The translations under genes and the position numbers were made by a program. Below are positions 1-8,234 of a DNA stretch of 14,741 nt, piece after piece; positions within the stretch are counted from its first letter, which is position 1; every line of letters begins with the position of its first letter. The notes under the pieces are model-generated. The model searched no databases, was not told the origin of the DNA, and saw only the letters and a list, made by a program, of their open reading frames with translations. The stretch is from Clostridiaceae bacterium (GTDB lineage Bacteria; Bacillota; Clostridia; Oscillospirales; Acutalibacteraceae), in NCBI GenBank assembly GCA_904501895.1, contig CAJGCX010000037.1, positions 1-14,741 of the forward strand. Reading direction: 5' to 3'.

Positions 1-435
1 GGTCTTGATATTCCTGAAGTGTCATTAATTGCAATTCTCGATGCCGATAAGGAAGGATTCCTTCGTTCTGAAACATCACTTATTCAGATTATCGGTCGTG
101 CTGCACGAAATGCAAACGGTCACGTTATTATGTATGCTGATTCTGTAACCAATTCTATGGAAAGAGCAATAAGCGAAACGTATCGTCGTCGTGAAATACA
201 GATTGCTTATAATAAAGAGCACGGAATTGTTCCGAAAACCATTACAAAGGATGTCCGTGAAATTCTTGAAATTTCAAGTCGTGATAATAAGGGTAAGAAA
301 AAGATGAGCAGAGATGAAAAACAGAAGCTTATTATCTGTCTTACAGAAGAAATGAAGGCAGCTGCTAAAATTCTTGAATTTGAACACGCTGCGTATTTAA
401 GAGATAAAATTGAAAAGCTGAAATCGGAGAAATAA
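1..435 (+). CDS. uvrB: UvrABC system protein B, C-terminal part (5' end outside the window)
   Basis: UvrB is the DEAD-like helicase subunit of nucleotide excision repair. It receives damaged DNA from UvrA, opens the strand and then recruits UvrC. The visible 144 residues cover the end of helicase domain 2 and the C-terminal tail. They begin with GLDIPEVSL (the motif V region), carry motif VI QIIGRAARN at visible residues 29-37, and end with a UVR domain at about 107-144 (EEMKAAAKILEFEHAAYLRD), which contacts UvrC. The reading frame is open from the first base, so the start lies upstream. The stop codon at 433-435 directly abuts the uvrA start, giving a uvrB-uvrA operon with zero spacing. The promoter, where an SOS box would be expected, is not in this window. 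The identification is secure from motif VI plus the UVR domain plus linkage to uvrA. Confidence 0.97.
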   Translation, partial: GLDIPEVSLIAILDADKEGFLRSETSLIQIIGRAARNANGHVIMYADSVTNSMERAISETYRRREIQIAYNKEHGIVPKTITKDVREILEISSRDNKGKKKMSRDEKQKLIICLTEEMKAAAKILEFEHAAYLRDKIEKLKSEK

Positions 436-3255
436 ATGATACACGATAAAATTATTGTTAAAGGTGCAAAAGAGAATAATTTAAAAAGCATCGATATTGA
501 AATACCAAGAGATAAGCTTGTAGTGTTTACAGGACTTTCAGGTTCAGGTAAATCATCACTTGCGTTTGACACCATTTATGCAGAGGGTCAGAGGCGATAT
601 ATCGAGTCCTTATCATCATATGCAAGAATGTTTTTAGGACAGATGGAAAAACCAAATGTTGAGTCAATTGAAGGTCTTTCTCCTGCAATTTCTATTGACC
701 AGAAGACCACCTCTAAAAATCCTCGTTCAACTGTTGGTACAGTAACGGAAATTTACGATTATCTTCGTCTTTTATATGCAAGAATCGGTATTCCTCATTG
801 TCCTGTTTGTGGAAGAGAAATCAAGCAACAGACAGTTGACCAGATTGTTGATAGCATTATGAGTCTTCCTGAGGGTACTAAATTTCAGATTCTTTCACCT
901 GTTGTCAGAGGTAAAAAGGGTGAACACGCAAAAGAACTTGCAAATGCTTTGAAGGCAGGCTTTGTAAGAGCAAGAATTGACGGTGAGGTTACTGAGCTTT
1001 ATGAGGATATGAAGCTTAAAAAGACCTTTAAGCACAATATTGAAATTATTGTTGACAGACTCGTTGTAAAAGAAGGTATCAGAAGTCGTCTTGCTGATTC
1101 AATTGAGACCACAACTGCTCACTCAGGTGGCAATGTTATTATCGATGTAATCGGTGATAAGGAATATTTATATTCACTTAATTACGCTTGCCCTGAACAC
1201 GGAATAAGTGTTGATGAATTGTCACCAAGAATGTTTTCGTTCAATAATCCTTACGGTGCTTGTCCTACTTGTACAGGCTTGGGTACATTTATGAAGGTTA
1301 ATCCTGACCTTGTAATGCCTAATAAAAACCTTTCTATCTGTGAAGGTGGAATTTGTGCTAGTGGTTGGGGAAAATCCGAACCAGGCTCAATTGCAGCCAT
1401 GTATTACAATGCTATCGGTAAAGACTACGGCTTCACATTGAAAACGCCTCTTAAGGATATTTCAGAAGAAGGCATCAACGCTATTTTATATGGTACTGAC
1501 CACAAGATGAAAATGACTCGTTCAACTCTTTATGGTTCAGGAACATATATGTCAGAGTTTGAGGGTATTGTTAATAATCTTGAGAGAAGATATAAGGAAA
1601 CAACAAGTGATTGGGCAAAGTGGGAAATTGAACAGGTTATGACGGCTTGCAGATGTCCCGATTGTAAGGGTACAAGATTAAAGCCTGAAATTTTGTCAGT
1701 TACTGTTGGTAGCAAAAACATAAGTCAATTTTGTGATATGTCAATTGTTGCAGCACTTGATTTTATCGAAAAATTAGTACTGACAGAGAAAGAAAAATTT
1801 ATTTCCGAATCAATTATAAAGGAAATCAATAGCAGATTAAATTTCCTCAAAAGTGTCGGTCTTGAATATCTTACTCTTTCAAGATCTTCAGGTACACTTT
1901 CAGGCGGAGAAAGTCAGCGTATCAGACTTGCAACACAAATTGGCTCATCACTTATGGGCGTTGTATATATTCTTGATGAACCAAGTATCGGACTTCATCA
2001 AAGAGATAATGATAAACTGTTAGGAACATTAAAACGCCTTCGTGATTTGGGTAACACTCTTATTGTTGTTGAGCACGATGAGGATACAATGCGTGAGGCA
2101 GATTATATTGTTGACATAGGTCCAGGTGCAGGTGTTCACGGTGGTGAAATTGTCTGTGCAGGTACAGCTGATGAAATAATCAATTGTAAGGACTCAATTA
2201 CAGGTAAATATCTTTCAGGTGAAAGAAAAATACCGGTACCTGATAAAAGAAGAACAGGTAACGGCAATACTTTATCAATTATTGGTGCTGAGGAAAATAA
2301 CCTTAAAAATATAAATGTTGAATTTCCTCTTGGATGCTTTAACTGTGTTACAGGTGTTTCTGGCTCAGGTAAATCTTCATTGATTAATGAAATTCTTTAC
2401 AAGAATCTTGCCAATGAGCTTAATAATGCTAAAAAGCCACTTGGTAAATTCAAGGAAATGACAGGACTTGAAAATCTTGATAAGGTAATTGACATTGACC
2501 AGTCACCAATTGGCAGAACACCTCGTTCAAACCCTGCAACATATACTGGCGTTTTCACCGATATCCGTGAATTATTTGCTTCAACTCAGGAGTCAAAAAT
2601 ACGTGGATACAATTCAGGCAGATATTCCTTTAATGTAAAGGGCGGTCGTTGTGAGGCTTGTGAGGGTGATGGTATAGTAAAGATTGAAATGCATTTCCTT
2701 GCCGATGTTTATGTGCCTTGTGAGGTTTGTAACGGTGCAAGGTATAACCGAGAAACTCTTGAAGTGAAATATAAGGGAAAGAACATATATGATGTTCTTG
2801 AAATGACCGTTGAGGAAGCACTTGAATTTTTCAGCCATATACCTAAAATCAAGAGAAAGCTTCAGACTCTTTATGATGTTGGTCTTGGTTATGTTAAATT
2901 AGGACAATCTGCAACTACTCTTTCGGGTGGTGAGGCACAGAGAGTCAAGCTTGCAACCGAGCTTTCAAAACGCTCAACAGGAAAAACAATATACATTCTT
3001 GATGAGCCTACAACAGGTCTTCATACAGCAGATGTGCATAAGCTTATTGAGGTGCTTCAAAGACTTGTTGATGCAGGAAATACAATCATTGTTATTGAAC
3101 ATAATCTTGATGTTATCAAGACTGCCGATTATATTGTTGATTTAGGTCCTGAAGGAGGGGACAAGGGTGGTAAAATCGTTGTCTGTGGTACTCCTGAAAA
3201 GGTTGCTAAATGCAAGAAATCATACACTGGTCAATATTTAAATAAAATACTTTAA
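436..3255 (+). CDS. uvrA: UvrABC system protein A (excinuclease ABC subunit A)
   Basis: UvrA is the ATP-dependent damage sensor of nucleotide excision repair; it works as a dimer that loads UvrB on lesions. At 939 residues it has the usual length. It contains two ABC ATPase modules: Walker A GLSGSGKS at 33-40 and GVSGSGKS at 640-647, with signature motifs LSGGESQR at 488-495 and LSGGEAQR at 829-836, each followed by an ILDEP Walker B. The C-terminal zinc module is complete (C739, C742, C762, C765). The N-proximal module reads C252-x2-H255 and C276-x2-C279, so one ligand position is His where the E. coli protein has Cys. The ATG at 436 directly follows the uvrB stop, with GGAG at 426-429 six bases upstream inside uvrB, which suggests translational coupling. 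A strong terminator follows. Single-protein UvrA paralogs exist, but the uvrB linkage and full domain set favour the canonical UvrA. Confidence 0.98.
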   Translation: MIHDKIIVKGAKENNLKSIDIEIPRDKLVVFTGLSGSGKSSLAFDTIYAEGQRRYIESLSSYARMFLGQMEKPNVESIEGLSPAISIDQKTTSKNPRSTVGTVTEIYDYLRLLYARIGIPHCPVCGREIKQQTVDQIVDSIMSLPEGTKFQILSPVVRGKKGEHAKELANALKAGFVRARIDGEVTELYEDMKLKKTFKHNIEIIVDRLVVKEGIRSRLADSIETTTAHSGGNVIIDVIGDKEYLYSLNYACPEHGISVDELSPRMFSFNNPYGACPTCTGLGTFMKVNPDLVMPNKNLSICEGGICASGWGKSEPGSIAAMYYNAIGKDYGFTLKTPLKDISEEGINAILYGTDHKMKMTRSTLYGSGTYMSEFEGIVNNLERRYKETTSDWAKWEIEQVMTACRCPDCKGTRLKPEILSVTVGSKNISQFCDMSIVAALDFIEKLVLTEKEKFISESIIKEINSRLNFLKSVGLEYLTLSRSSGTLSGGESQRIRLATQIGSSLMGVVYILDEPSIGLHQRDNDKLLGTLKRLRDLGNTLIVVEHDEDTMREADYIVDIGPGAGVHGGEIVCAGTADEIINCKDSITGKYLSGERKIPVPDKRRTGNGNTLSIIGAEENNLKNINVEFPLGCFNCVTGVSGSGKSSLINEILYKNLANELNNAKKPLGKFKEMTGLENLDKVIDIDQSPIGRTPRSNPATYTGVFTDIRELFASTQESKIRGYNSGRYSFNVKGGRCEACEGDGIVKIEMHFLADVYVPCEVCNGARYNRETLEVKYKGKNIYDVLEMTVEEALEFFSHIPKIKRKLQTLYDVGLGYVKLGQSATTLSGGEAQRVKLATELSKRSTGKTIYILDEPTTGLHTADVHKLIEVLQRLVDAGNTIIVIEHNLDVIKTADYIVDLGPEGGDKGGKIVVCGTPEKVAKCKKSYTGQYLNKIL

Positions 3256-3261
3256 TAAATG

Positions 3262-3299
3262 AAACAAGCAGGACTAAAATAAATCCTGCTTGTTTTTTT
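3262..3299 (+). terminator. Intrinsic terminator of uvrBA, possibly bidirectional
   Basis: A perfect 12-bp inverted repeat (AAACAAGCAGGA at 3262-3273, TCCTGCTTGTTT at 3284-3295) encloses a 10-base loop and runs into seven consecutive T residues (3293-3299). It begins 7 bases after the uvrA stop and ends just before the stop codon of the convergent yfhO-like gene. On the minus strand the same stem is followed by a moderately T-rich stretch, so it may also terminate the opposing transcript, though less strongly. Confidence 0.92.
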
Positions 3300-3301
3300 G
3301 T

Positions 3302-6085
3302 TTATTCTTCTGTATTGTTTTCTTCTATTATTGGAAATTCTTCTTCAATTACAATTTCAAAATCATTATTTACAATATTATTTTCAATTGGTTGATTACT
3401 GTCTTCCCAGATGTTAGATTTCATATTCTTAAAAACTAACAAATTCTTTTTCTTTAAGATAAAGGCCACTAAAAGAAGAATTATAAATAAACCTGAAATT
3501 ATATAAGCAATGCTTAATCCCGGAATTGAATATTCAAACTTGATTGTATGCTCACCAGAAGCAACCTTAACACCTAAAAGTGCTTCAGATATTCTTATGA
3601 TATTTTCTTCTGATACCTTTTCACCATCGATATACACATTCCAGCCTTTATCGTAAGGAATTGATGTGAATAATATCTCATTTTCTTCTGCTGTAAATGT
3701 ACCTTCGATTACTGTGTCACTAAAGCTTGTATATTCAAGCTGACCTTTTTTAAGCATATTATAGCCATCAATAAATTTTTCCTGGTCAATTGTGAATACT
3801 ACAAAATCAACGTTTGCATATGTTTCATCTTCGCTGATAGGCATTGTTACTGAAATATTATCATTTGCTTCATAATAGCCTAAATCAAGAATATAACCAT
3901 CGTTAACGCCCATTGTAGTGCTGATTGATGGAGAATAAACTGAAACATCGTCAAGATTTCTTGAATATAAATAGATGTATATATGACCACTTGATTTTGC
4001 TGTAATGGTAGCAGTTGCTGATGCATCAGACTCAGTATCAATTTTATTCAAGTTGAAATTACCCATCATTATTTCATCTTCAGTAATTTCGTAAAGGTTA
4101 GTACAGCTTACTTTGTAATCATAGATTTTATTGTAAATTCCATCTATTCCTGTAGCAGCTGCAAATAAATCCTGCTGTGAATCCACAGGATTTGAATATA
4201 GGGTAGAATCCCAGGTGTAAATACTATCTGAAACAGGGAAAGCTATATTAAGATTATATTTGTTTTCAAAAGCCTTATATGTGCTGTTTGATTCTTTTAA
4301 GGTGTAAAAATAACCATCATCGATTAATGAATGTCTGTCGTAGATGTACTTTATACCGAAGAACGAATTATATACAGGTGTCTGTGGATTGTATGTGAAG
4401 CTGTTGATTTTATTACCATAAAGACCAATGCTCTTCTGCATATTTGCAACGCTTTCGTAAGCCATTGAAGAGAAAACGGATGCACCGTTGTAATCATACC
4501 AGCTTGGGTCCATTCTTGCTCTTAAATCGGACATTTCAGTTCTGTAAAACAAGCTGTCGTCATTTTTATCAATAGTTGCCTGGATTTCTTTAAAGCTGTC
4601 ATAATCCTCTGTGTATGCAGTTTTAGTTTGGTTAGCAACATAATGGTCGGTATTTGCAATAATAGTTTCTGAAATTACTGTACATGATAATACAACCGAA
4701 AGGGCGTAAGCCTGATTTTTTTTGCTTTGAAGTAATCCTAAAATAATTGTGAAAGCAAAAACATAAATCATTGAAACAAGAATTGTTGTATTGTCAACAT
4801 TCTTTGAACCGAGTTTTTGTGTTAATACGATAAATGCTAAAATGCTGATTCCAATTGCTAAGATTTGTTTTTTATTCACATACTTTAAATTTATAAAAGC
4901 CTTATAAGCCATTGTGATTAAAATAAATGAATACATAAATGACTGACGATATGGTAAGTCATTAGGGAAATGAAGTCCATGCCACAAATAATTGATAAAA
5001 TTAATATTAAAGCTGAAGAACATTATTCCTAAAAGAATGCATGAAGCAATTTTCTCTTTAGAATTGATTTTATCAGAGAAGAGATAAACAGGAATAAGAA
5101 TAATTGTGAGCATACCACAGTAAACGTTAGGAAGAACATCTTCACCACTACTACGGATTGTCGGCTCAAGACTTGCAAGATGATTTGCAAGGAAATCAAA
5201 AATATCAAAATAGTTTTTTAATTCTGTAGGATGAGTTCCTGATGTTGCAGATGATGAGCTTAAAACGTAAGCCACAGGTAAAAGCATAAATGCCAAAATA
5301 ACACCAACTGCTAAAGATGAAAAAGCAAAACGCAATCCACTCTGGAAGAAAAATGATTTACCAAGAAGTGAATATTTTTTACCGTTATTATCTAAAACTT
5401 CTGTCTTTTCATTGAGTTTATCGAATGAGCTGAAATAGTAATAAAGAAAGTAAAGGCAAGAGAATATGCAGAGCATAAAGCCGATGTAGTAATTTGTAAA
5501 AATACCAAGAGCAAGTGAAACGATATATACTCCACATTTACCCTTGTTGATTATTCTTTCAATGCCGAGAACAATTAAAGGAAGAATGTACATAGCATCA
5601 ATCCACATAACATTCCAGTAATATGCAATGAAATAAGCACTGAAAGCATACATAATACCAAATGCAACAAGCTGTGGACCATCTGATTTATTTGATTTTT
5701 TGAGATAATATGAAATGGACATTGAACTGAGAATTGATTTAATTGCAATCATAGCTGCAACTGCTTCAAAGGTGTTTTCATGTCCAAAAATTAATACTAA
5801 AACTGAAAAAGGACTTGAAAGATAGTTATAAAAATTACCTATAAATGAACTTCCCAACCCTGAATTCCATGAATAAAGAAGTGATTCACCACTTGTAATT
5901 CTGTCATATAATTCTGAGAACAAAGGTCCGTATTGGTGATACAAGTCCATTCTGTAAATTGTTTTATCACCAAACGGAATGATTGAATAACAGAAATACA
6001 CAACCATAATTATGAAGAATGCTGAAAGTCCTGATAAAAGAATAAATTTGTTATTTTGAATTAAAGATTTGAATTTTGATTTCAT
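3302..6085 (-). CDS. YfhO-family polytopic membrane protein, probable GT-C-type sugar transferase
   Basis: This 927-residue protein has the architecture of the bacterial YfhO family. A first membrane segment spans about residues 14-36, and the first extracytoplasmic loop carries RMDLYHQYGP (45-54, acidic D47), followed by YSWNSGLGSSFIG. Many further hydrophobic helices fill the N-terminal half. A large extracytoplasmic domain follows, then a last helix at about 854-876 and a 42-residue acidic cytoplasmic tail rich in Glu and Asn. In Bacillus, YfhO works with the glycosyltransferase CsbB to add sugars to lipoteichoic acid outside the membrane; a similar envelope-glycosylation role here is inference. 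No CsbB-like partner is adjacent. The ATG is supported by AGGAAGT at 6091-6097 and by its own promoter. The gene converges on uvrA and diverges from spoIIIA. Family confidence is high, substrate unknown. Confidence 0.87.
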   Translation of the reverse strand: MKSKFKSLIQNNKFILLSGLSAFFIIMVVYFCYSIIPFGDKTIYRMDLYHQYGPLFSELYDRITSGESLLYSWNSGLGSSFIGNFYNYLSSPFSVLVLIFGHENTFEAVAAMIAIKSILSSMSISYYLKKSNKSDGPQLVAFGIMYAFSAYFIAYYWNVMWIDAMYILPLIVLGIERIINKGKCGVYIVSLALGIFTNYYIGFMLCIFSCLYFLYYYFSSFDKLNEKTEVLDNNGKKYSLLGKSFFFQSGLRFAFSSLAVGVILAFMLLPVAYVLSSSSATSGTHPTELKNYFDIFDFLANHLASLEPTIRSSGEDVLPNVYCGMLTIILIPVYLFSDKINSKEKIASCILLGIMFFSFNINFINYLWHGLHFPNDLPYRQSFMYSFILITMAYKAFINLKYVNKKQILAIGISILAFIVLTQKLGSKNVDNTTILVSMIYVFAFTIILGLLQSKKNQAYALSVVLSCTVISETIIANTDHYVANQTKTAYTEDYDSFKEIQATIDKNDDSLFYRTEMSDLRARMDPSWYDYNGASVFSSMAYESVANMQKSIGLYGNKINSFTYNPQTPVYNSFFGIKYIYDRHSLIDDGYFYTLKESNSTYKAFENKYNLNIAFPVSDSIYTWDSTLYSNPVDSQQDLFAAATGIDGIYNKIYDYKVSCTNLYEITEDEIMMGNFNLNKIDTESDASATATITAKSSGHIYIYLYSRNLDDVSVYSPSISTTMGVNDGYILDLGYYEANDNISVTMPISEDETYANVDFVVFTIDQEKFIDGYNMLKKGQLEYTSFSDTVIEGTFTAEENEILFTSIPYDKGWNVYIDGEKVSEENIIRISEALLGVKVASGEHTIKFEYSIPGLSIAYIISGLFIILLLVAFILKKKNLLVFKNMKSNIWEDSNQPIENNIVNNDFEIVIEEEFPIIEENNTEE

Positions 6086-6114
6086 AATTTACTTCCTGAA
6101 TAAAATTTTTAACT

Positions 6115-6143
6115 ATTATATCATATTTTCAATCTCTTTACAA
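6115..6143 (-). promoter_or_regulatory. Sigma-A-type promoter of the yfhO-like gene
   Basis: Read on the minus strand, TTGTAA (6143-6138) and a perfect TATAAT (6120-6115) are separated by 17 bases, the ideal sigma-A spacing. The -10 box lies about 30 bases upstream of the start codon, leaving a short leader with an AGGAAGT ribosome binding site. The assignment rests on consensus match only. Confidence 0.75.
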
Positions 6144-6182
6144 TAAATATTTGTAATATCAAGGGACAAGTGGTCATAGATA
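6121..6182 (+). promoter_or_regulatory. Candidate sigma-E-type promoter region of the spoIIIA operon
   Basis: In Bacillus, spoIIIA is transcribed in the mother cell by sigma-E (consensus roughly KMATATT, 13-15 bases, CATACAMT). Two partial matches exist here. Candidate A: TAATATC (6154-6160), 14 bases, CATAGATA (6175-6182). Candidate B: TCATATT (6121-6127), 13 bases, CAATAAAT (6141-6148). A keeps the CATA core but would give a leader of only about a dozen bases; B has a perfect -35 and leaves a longer leader. The elements lie beside the divergent yfhO promoter, so the two may interfere. Which one is used cannot be decided from sequence. Confidence 0.45.
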
Positions 6183-6200
6183 TTAACAGAGGTGAAAAAT

Positions 6201-7253
6201 GTGAATGATTCATTTCATAAAGATTTTAATTTTATTGTTTCATATTTGCCCTTAAGGATACAAAAAATCATAAATAATTTAAATGATGAAATTCTAAATG
6301 AGATTCAGGAAATCAGAATAAGGGCTGAAAGACCTGTTGTATTAATACTCAAAAGTAACAATTATTTCATTACATATAAAGGCATTCTCAGTATCATTCA
6401 TTCTGCAAATGTAATTTACACATCCCAAAGTGAAATAACAGAGGCCTTCAATAAAATTTGTGATTATTCCATTCATAGCCATTATGAGGATGTATTGAAT
6501 GGTTACGTAACACTTAAAAATGGTGCAAGAGTAGGTGTTACAGGAACAGCTGTATTTGATAAAACAACCTTAAAGGGAATTCGGAATATTGACGGACTCA
6601 ATTTTCGTATTCCAAGATTTGTTGATAATTGCGCTGATTTTATTGTGAATAATATTTTTAATAGTGGCATATCCAATCTTCTTATTGCAGGTCCACCGTC
6701 ATCAGGAAAAACAACAATTCTTAAGGATTTAATTTATCAGTTATCCTCAGGGAAAATGGAAAAATACTATAAAATCTGTGTTATTGATGAAAGAAAAGAA
6801 TTGGTTAGCTTTAATAATATTGACCGTTTAGGCTTTAATACAGATGTTTTGTATGGATACCCTAAAAGCATAGGAATTTCTATGGCTGTAAGAACACTTT
6901 CTCCTGATATTATTATCTGTGATGAAATCGGTGTTGAGGATATTGATGAGATAATTAAATCATTAAATTCAGGAGTAAGCTTTATCTTCACAATCCATGC
7001 TCAAAATTACAATGAATTAAAAAATAAATATATATTCAGAAAATTATATGATTACGGTTGTATTGATAAATTGGTAATTATAAATAGCTTTAATAATTTT
7101 GTTGTTATTTCAGATTCTGAAATTAATGAGGTTGAATATGAAAGAGCTTCTGATTATTGTCGTAATAACCACATCTGTAATAATCTCAATGACATATATC
7201 AAAAAAATAAAATTACATACAAAATCACTGAACCAATTGTGCTTACTGATTGA
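6201..7253 (+). CDS. spoIIIAA: Stage III sporulation protein AA (secretion-type ATPase)
   Basis: SpoIIIAA is the cytoplasmic ATPase of the SpoIIIA-SpoIIQ channel that links mother cell and engulfed forespore; it is related to the PilT/VirB11 secretion ATPases. Walker A GPPSSGKTT is at residues 164-172 and the Walker B segment IIICDE at 237-242. I chose the GTG at 6201 because AGGTGA (6190-6195) sits five bases upstream. An in-frame GTG at 6192 lies inside that ribosome binding site and is unlikely to be the start. The protein is 350 residues, longer than the roughly 310 usual for the family. The extra length is a C-terminal polar tail of about 38 residues (313-350) encoded entirely within spoIIIAB in another frame. 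Family-like sequence ends near VEYE, where spoIIIAB begins, so the tail probably arose by loss of the original stop. It heads the eight-gene operon. Confidence 0.95.
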   Translation: MNDSFHKDFNFIVSYLPLRIQKIINNLNDEILNEIQEIRIRAERPVVLILKSNNYFITYKGILSIIHSANVIYTSQSEITEAFNKICDYSIHSHYEDVLNGYVTLKNGARVGVTGTAVFDKTTLKGIRNIDGLNFRIPRFVDNCADFIVNNIFNSGISNLLIAGPPSSGKTTILKDLIYQLSSGKMEKYYKICVIDERKELVSFNNIDRLGFNTDVLYGYPKSIGISMAVRTLSPDIIICDEIGVEDIDEIIKSLNSGVSFIFTIHAQNYNELKNKYIFRKLYDYGCIDKLVIINSFNNFVVISDSEINEVEYERASDYCRNNHICNNLNDIYQKNKITYKITEPIVLTD

Positions 7254-7641
7254 GAATATAGAAATTCTTCTGATGCAAAGCAATATTACAACCGAAGAAA
7301 TCTTTAAAATATTGTCGTTAAGCGATAATTACAATTTATTATCATTTATAAAATTTATATCTGAAAATATGACTAATGATAAAAATATTTTAACCAGTAA
7401 AAACCTTTCATACATTAGAAATAATAGAAATTTTTCTGCTGATGAAAAAGAATTAATCATAAATTTTTTATCTGTGTTAGGTAAATCGGATTTAAACGGT
7501 CAGTTGATTCATTGTAAAACATATAAAGAAATATTCTCAAAGAAATTAAAGGAGAATGAAGACAAGGAAACAAACAACTGTAAAAGCTCAACCATTCTGG
7601 TTTTCGGAATAGGCTTTTTAATAATAATCTTAATAAATTAA
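7138..7641 (+). CDS. spoIIIAB: Stage III sporulation protein AB
   Basis: SpoIIIAB is a small membrane protein of the SpoIIIA complex, required for engulfed-forespore development; it has structural similarity to type II secretion F-type components. The 167-residue product fits the family (about 170). It has an N-terminal membrane helix (about residues 3-20), a helical soluble middle and a C-terminal hydrophobic segment at about 150-166. The family-like block LSVLGKSDLNGQ is followed by HCKTYKEIFSKKLKE. The ATG at 7138 is preceded by GAGGT (7128-7132) with five bases spacing. An in-frame ATG at 7099 lacks such a site and would add residues unlike the family. The first 116 bases overlap the 3' end of spoIIIAA in a different frame, so its translation is probably coupled to spoIIIAA. 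Confidence 0.93.
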   Translation: MKELLIIVVITTSVIISMTYIKKIKLHTKSLNQLCLLIENIEILLMQSNITTEEIFKILSLSDNYNLLSFIKFISENMTNDKNILTSKNLSYIRNNRNFSADEKELIINFLSVLGKSDLNGQLIHCKTYKEIFSKKLKENEDKETNNCKSSTILVFGIGFLIIILIN

Positions 7642-7650
7642 GGGATATAA

Positions 7651-7845
7651 ATGGATATTTCATTTCTTTTCAAAATAGCAGGAATAGGACTTATTGTTGC
7701 AATAATGCAACAGATGTTATCAAAAACAGGTCGAGAGGAATTTGCGACCTTAACGGTTATTACCGGTATAATTGTTATAATAGCAATGCTTATTCCTCAA
7801 CTATCGTCTGTAATTGATGAGATTAGTGCGATTTTTAATTTATGA
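7651..7845 (+). CDS. spoIIIAC: Stage III sporulation protein AC
   Basis: This is a 64-residue membrane protein with two hydrophobic helices (about 5-23 and 31-50) separated by the short polar stretch SKTGREEF. Size and pattern match SpoIIIAC, a small membrane component of the SpoIIIA complex. The start is supported by AGGGAT at 7641-7646, which overlaps the spoIIIAB stop. The gene ends in a 4-bp ATGA overlap with spoIIIAD. Position between AB and AD in the standard order makes the assignment firm despite the short length. Confidence 0.94.
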   Translation: MDISFLFKIAGIGLIVAIMQQMLSKTGREEFATLTVITGIIVIIAMLIPQLSSVIDEISAIFNL

Positions 7846-8234
7846 ATATTATCGTTAAAATTGCATTTCTTGTGTTTATATACATAATTTTTTCTTCAGT
7901 TATAAAATCTTATAGACCTGAATATCTTTTCCTGTTAAGAATTTCAACTGTATTATTAATAGTTGTAATTTCAGTTGACTATTTAGCTGATTTTATAAGC
8001 TCATATTTATCATTCTTTTCAATATTTAATATTGAATCGGCACATGTTTCACTACTTATAAAGGTAGTTGGTGTTGCAATTTTATCAGATATTGTTTCCG
8101 ATAATTTAAAGGATATGGGAGAAAATTCTTTATCGAATATTGTTGTGCTTATATCAAAATTTATAATATTATATCTGACTATTCCGATTTTCAACGGAAT
8201 TATAATCTTTTGTATGAAGTTTATTGATTTATGA
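7842..8234 (+). CDS. spoIIIAD: Stage III sporulation protein AD
   Basis: SpoIIIAD is a polytopic membrane protein of the mother-cell channel complex. The 130-residue product has about four hydrophobic segments. It contains the family features YRPEY near residue 25, KVVGVAILSDIVSDNLKDMGE in the middle and a hydrophobic C-terminal helix ending TIPIFNGIIIF. It overlaps spoIIIAC (ATGA at 7842-7845) and spoIIIAE (ATGA at 8231-8234) by four bases each, which implies reinitiation coupling along the operon. No strong separate ribosome binding site is evident, consistent with coupled translation. Confidence 0.94.
   Translation: MNIIVKIAFLVFIYIIFSSVIKSYRPEYLFLLRISTVLLIVVISVDYLADFISSYLSFFSIFNIESAHVSLLIKVVGVAILSDIVSDNLKDMGENSLSNIVVLISKFIILYLTIPIFNGIIIFCMKFIDL

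Noticed and set aside
207..575. Open frame of 122 codons on the minus strand across the uvrB/uvrA junction, and similar antisense frames over spoIIIAE/AF, spoIIIAG, spoIIIAH and the TsaD-like gene
   Set aside because: All lie opposite well-supported genes, show no family-like sequence and lack convincing ribosome binding sites. They are shadows of AT-rich coding sequence.
2927..3145. 72-codon plus-strand frame inside uvrA
   Set aside because: It is an out-of-frame shadow of the second ATPase module of uvrA.
6192..6200. GTG at 6192 as the spoIIIAA start
   Set aside because: It lies inside the AGGTGA ribosome binding site that serves the GTG at 6201 and has no suitable site of its own.
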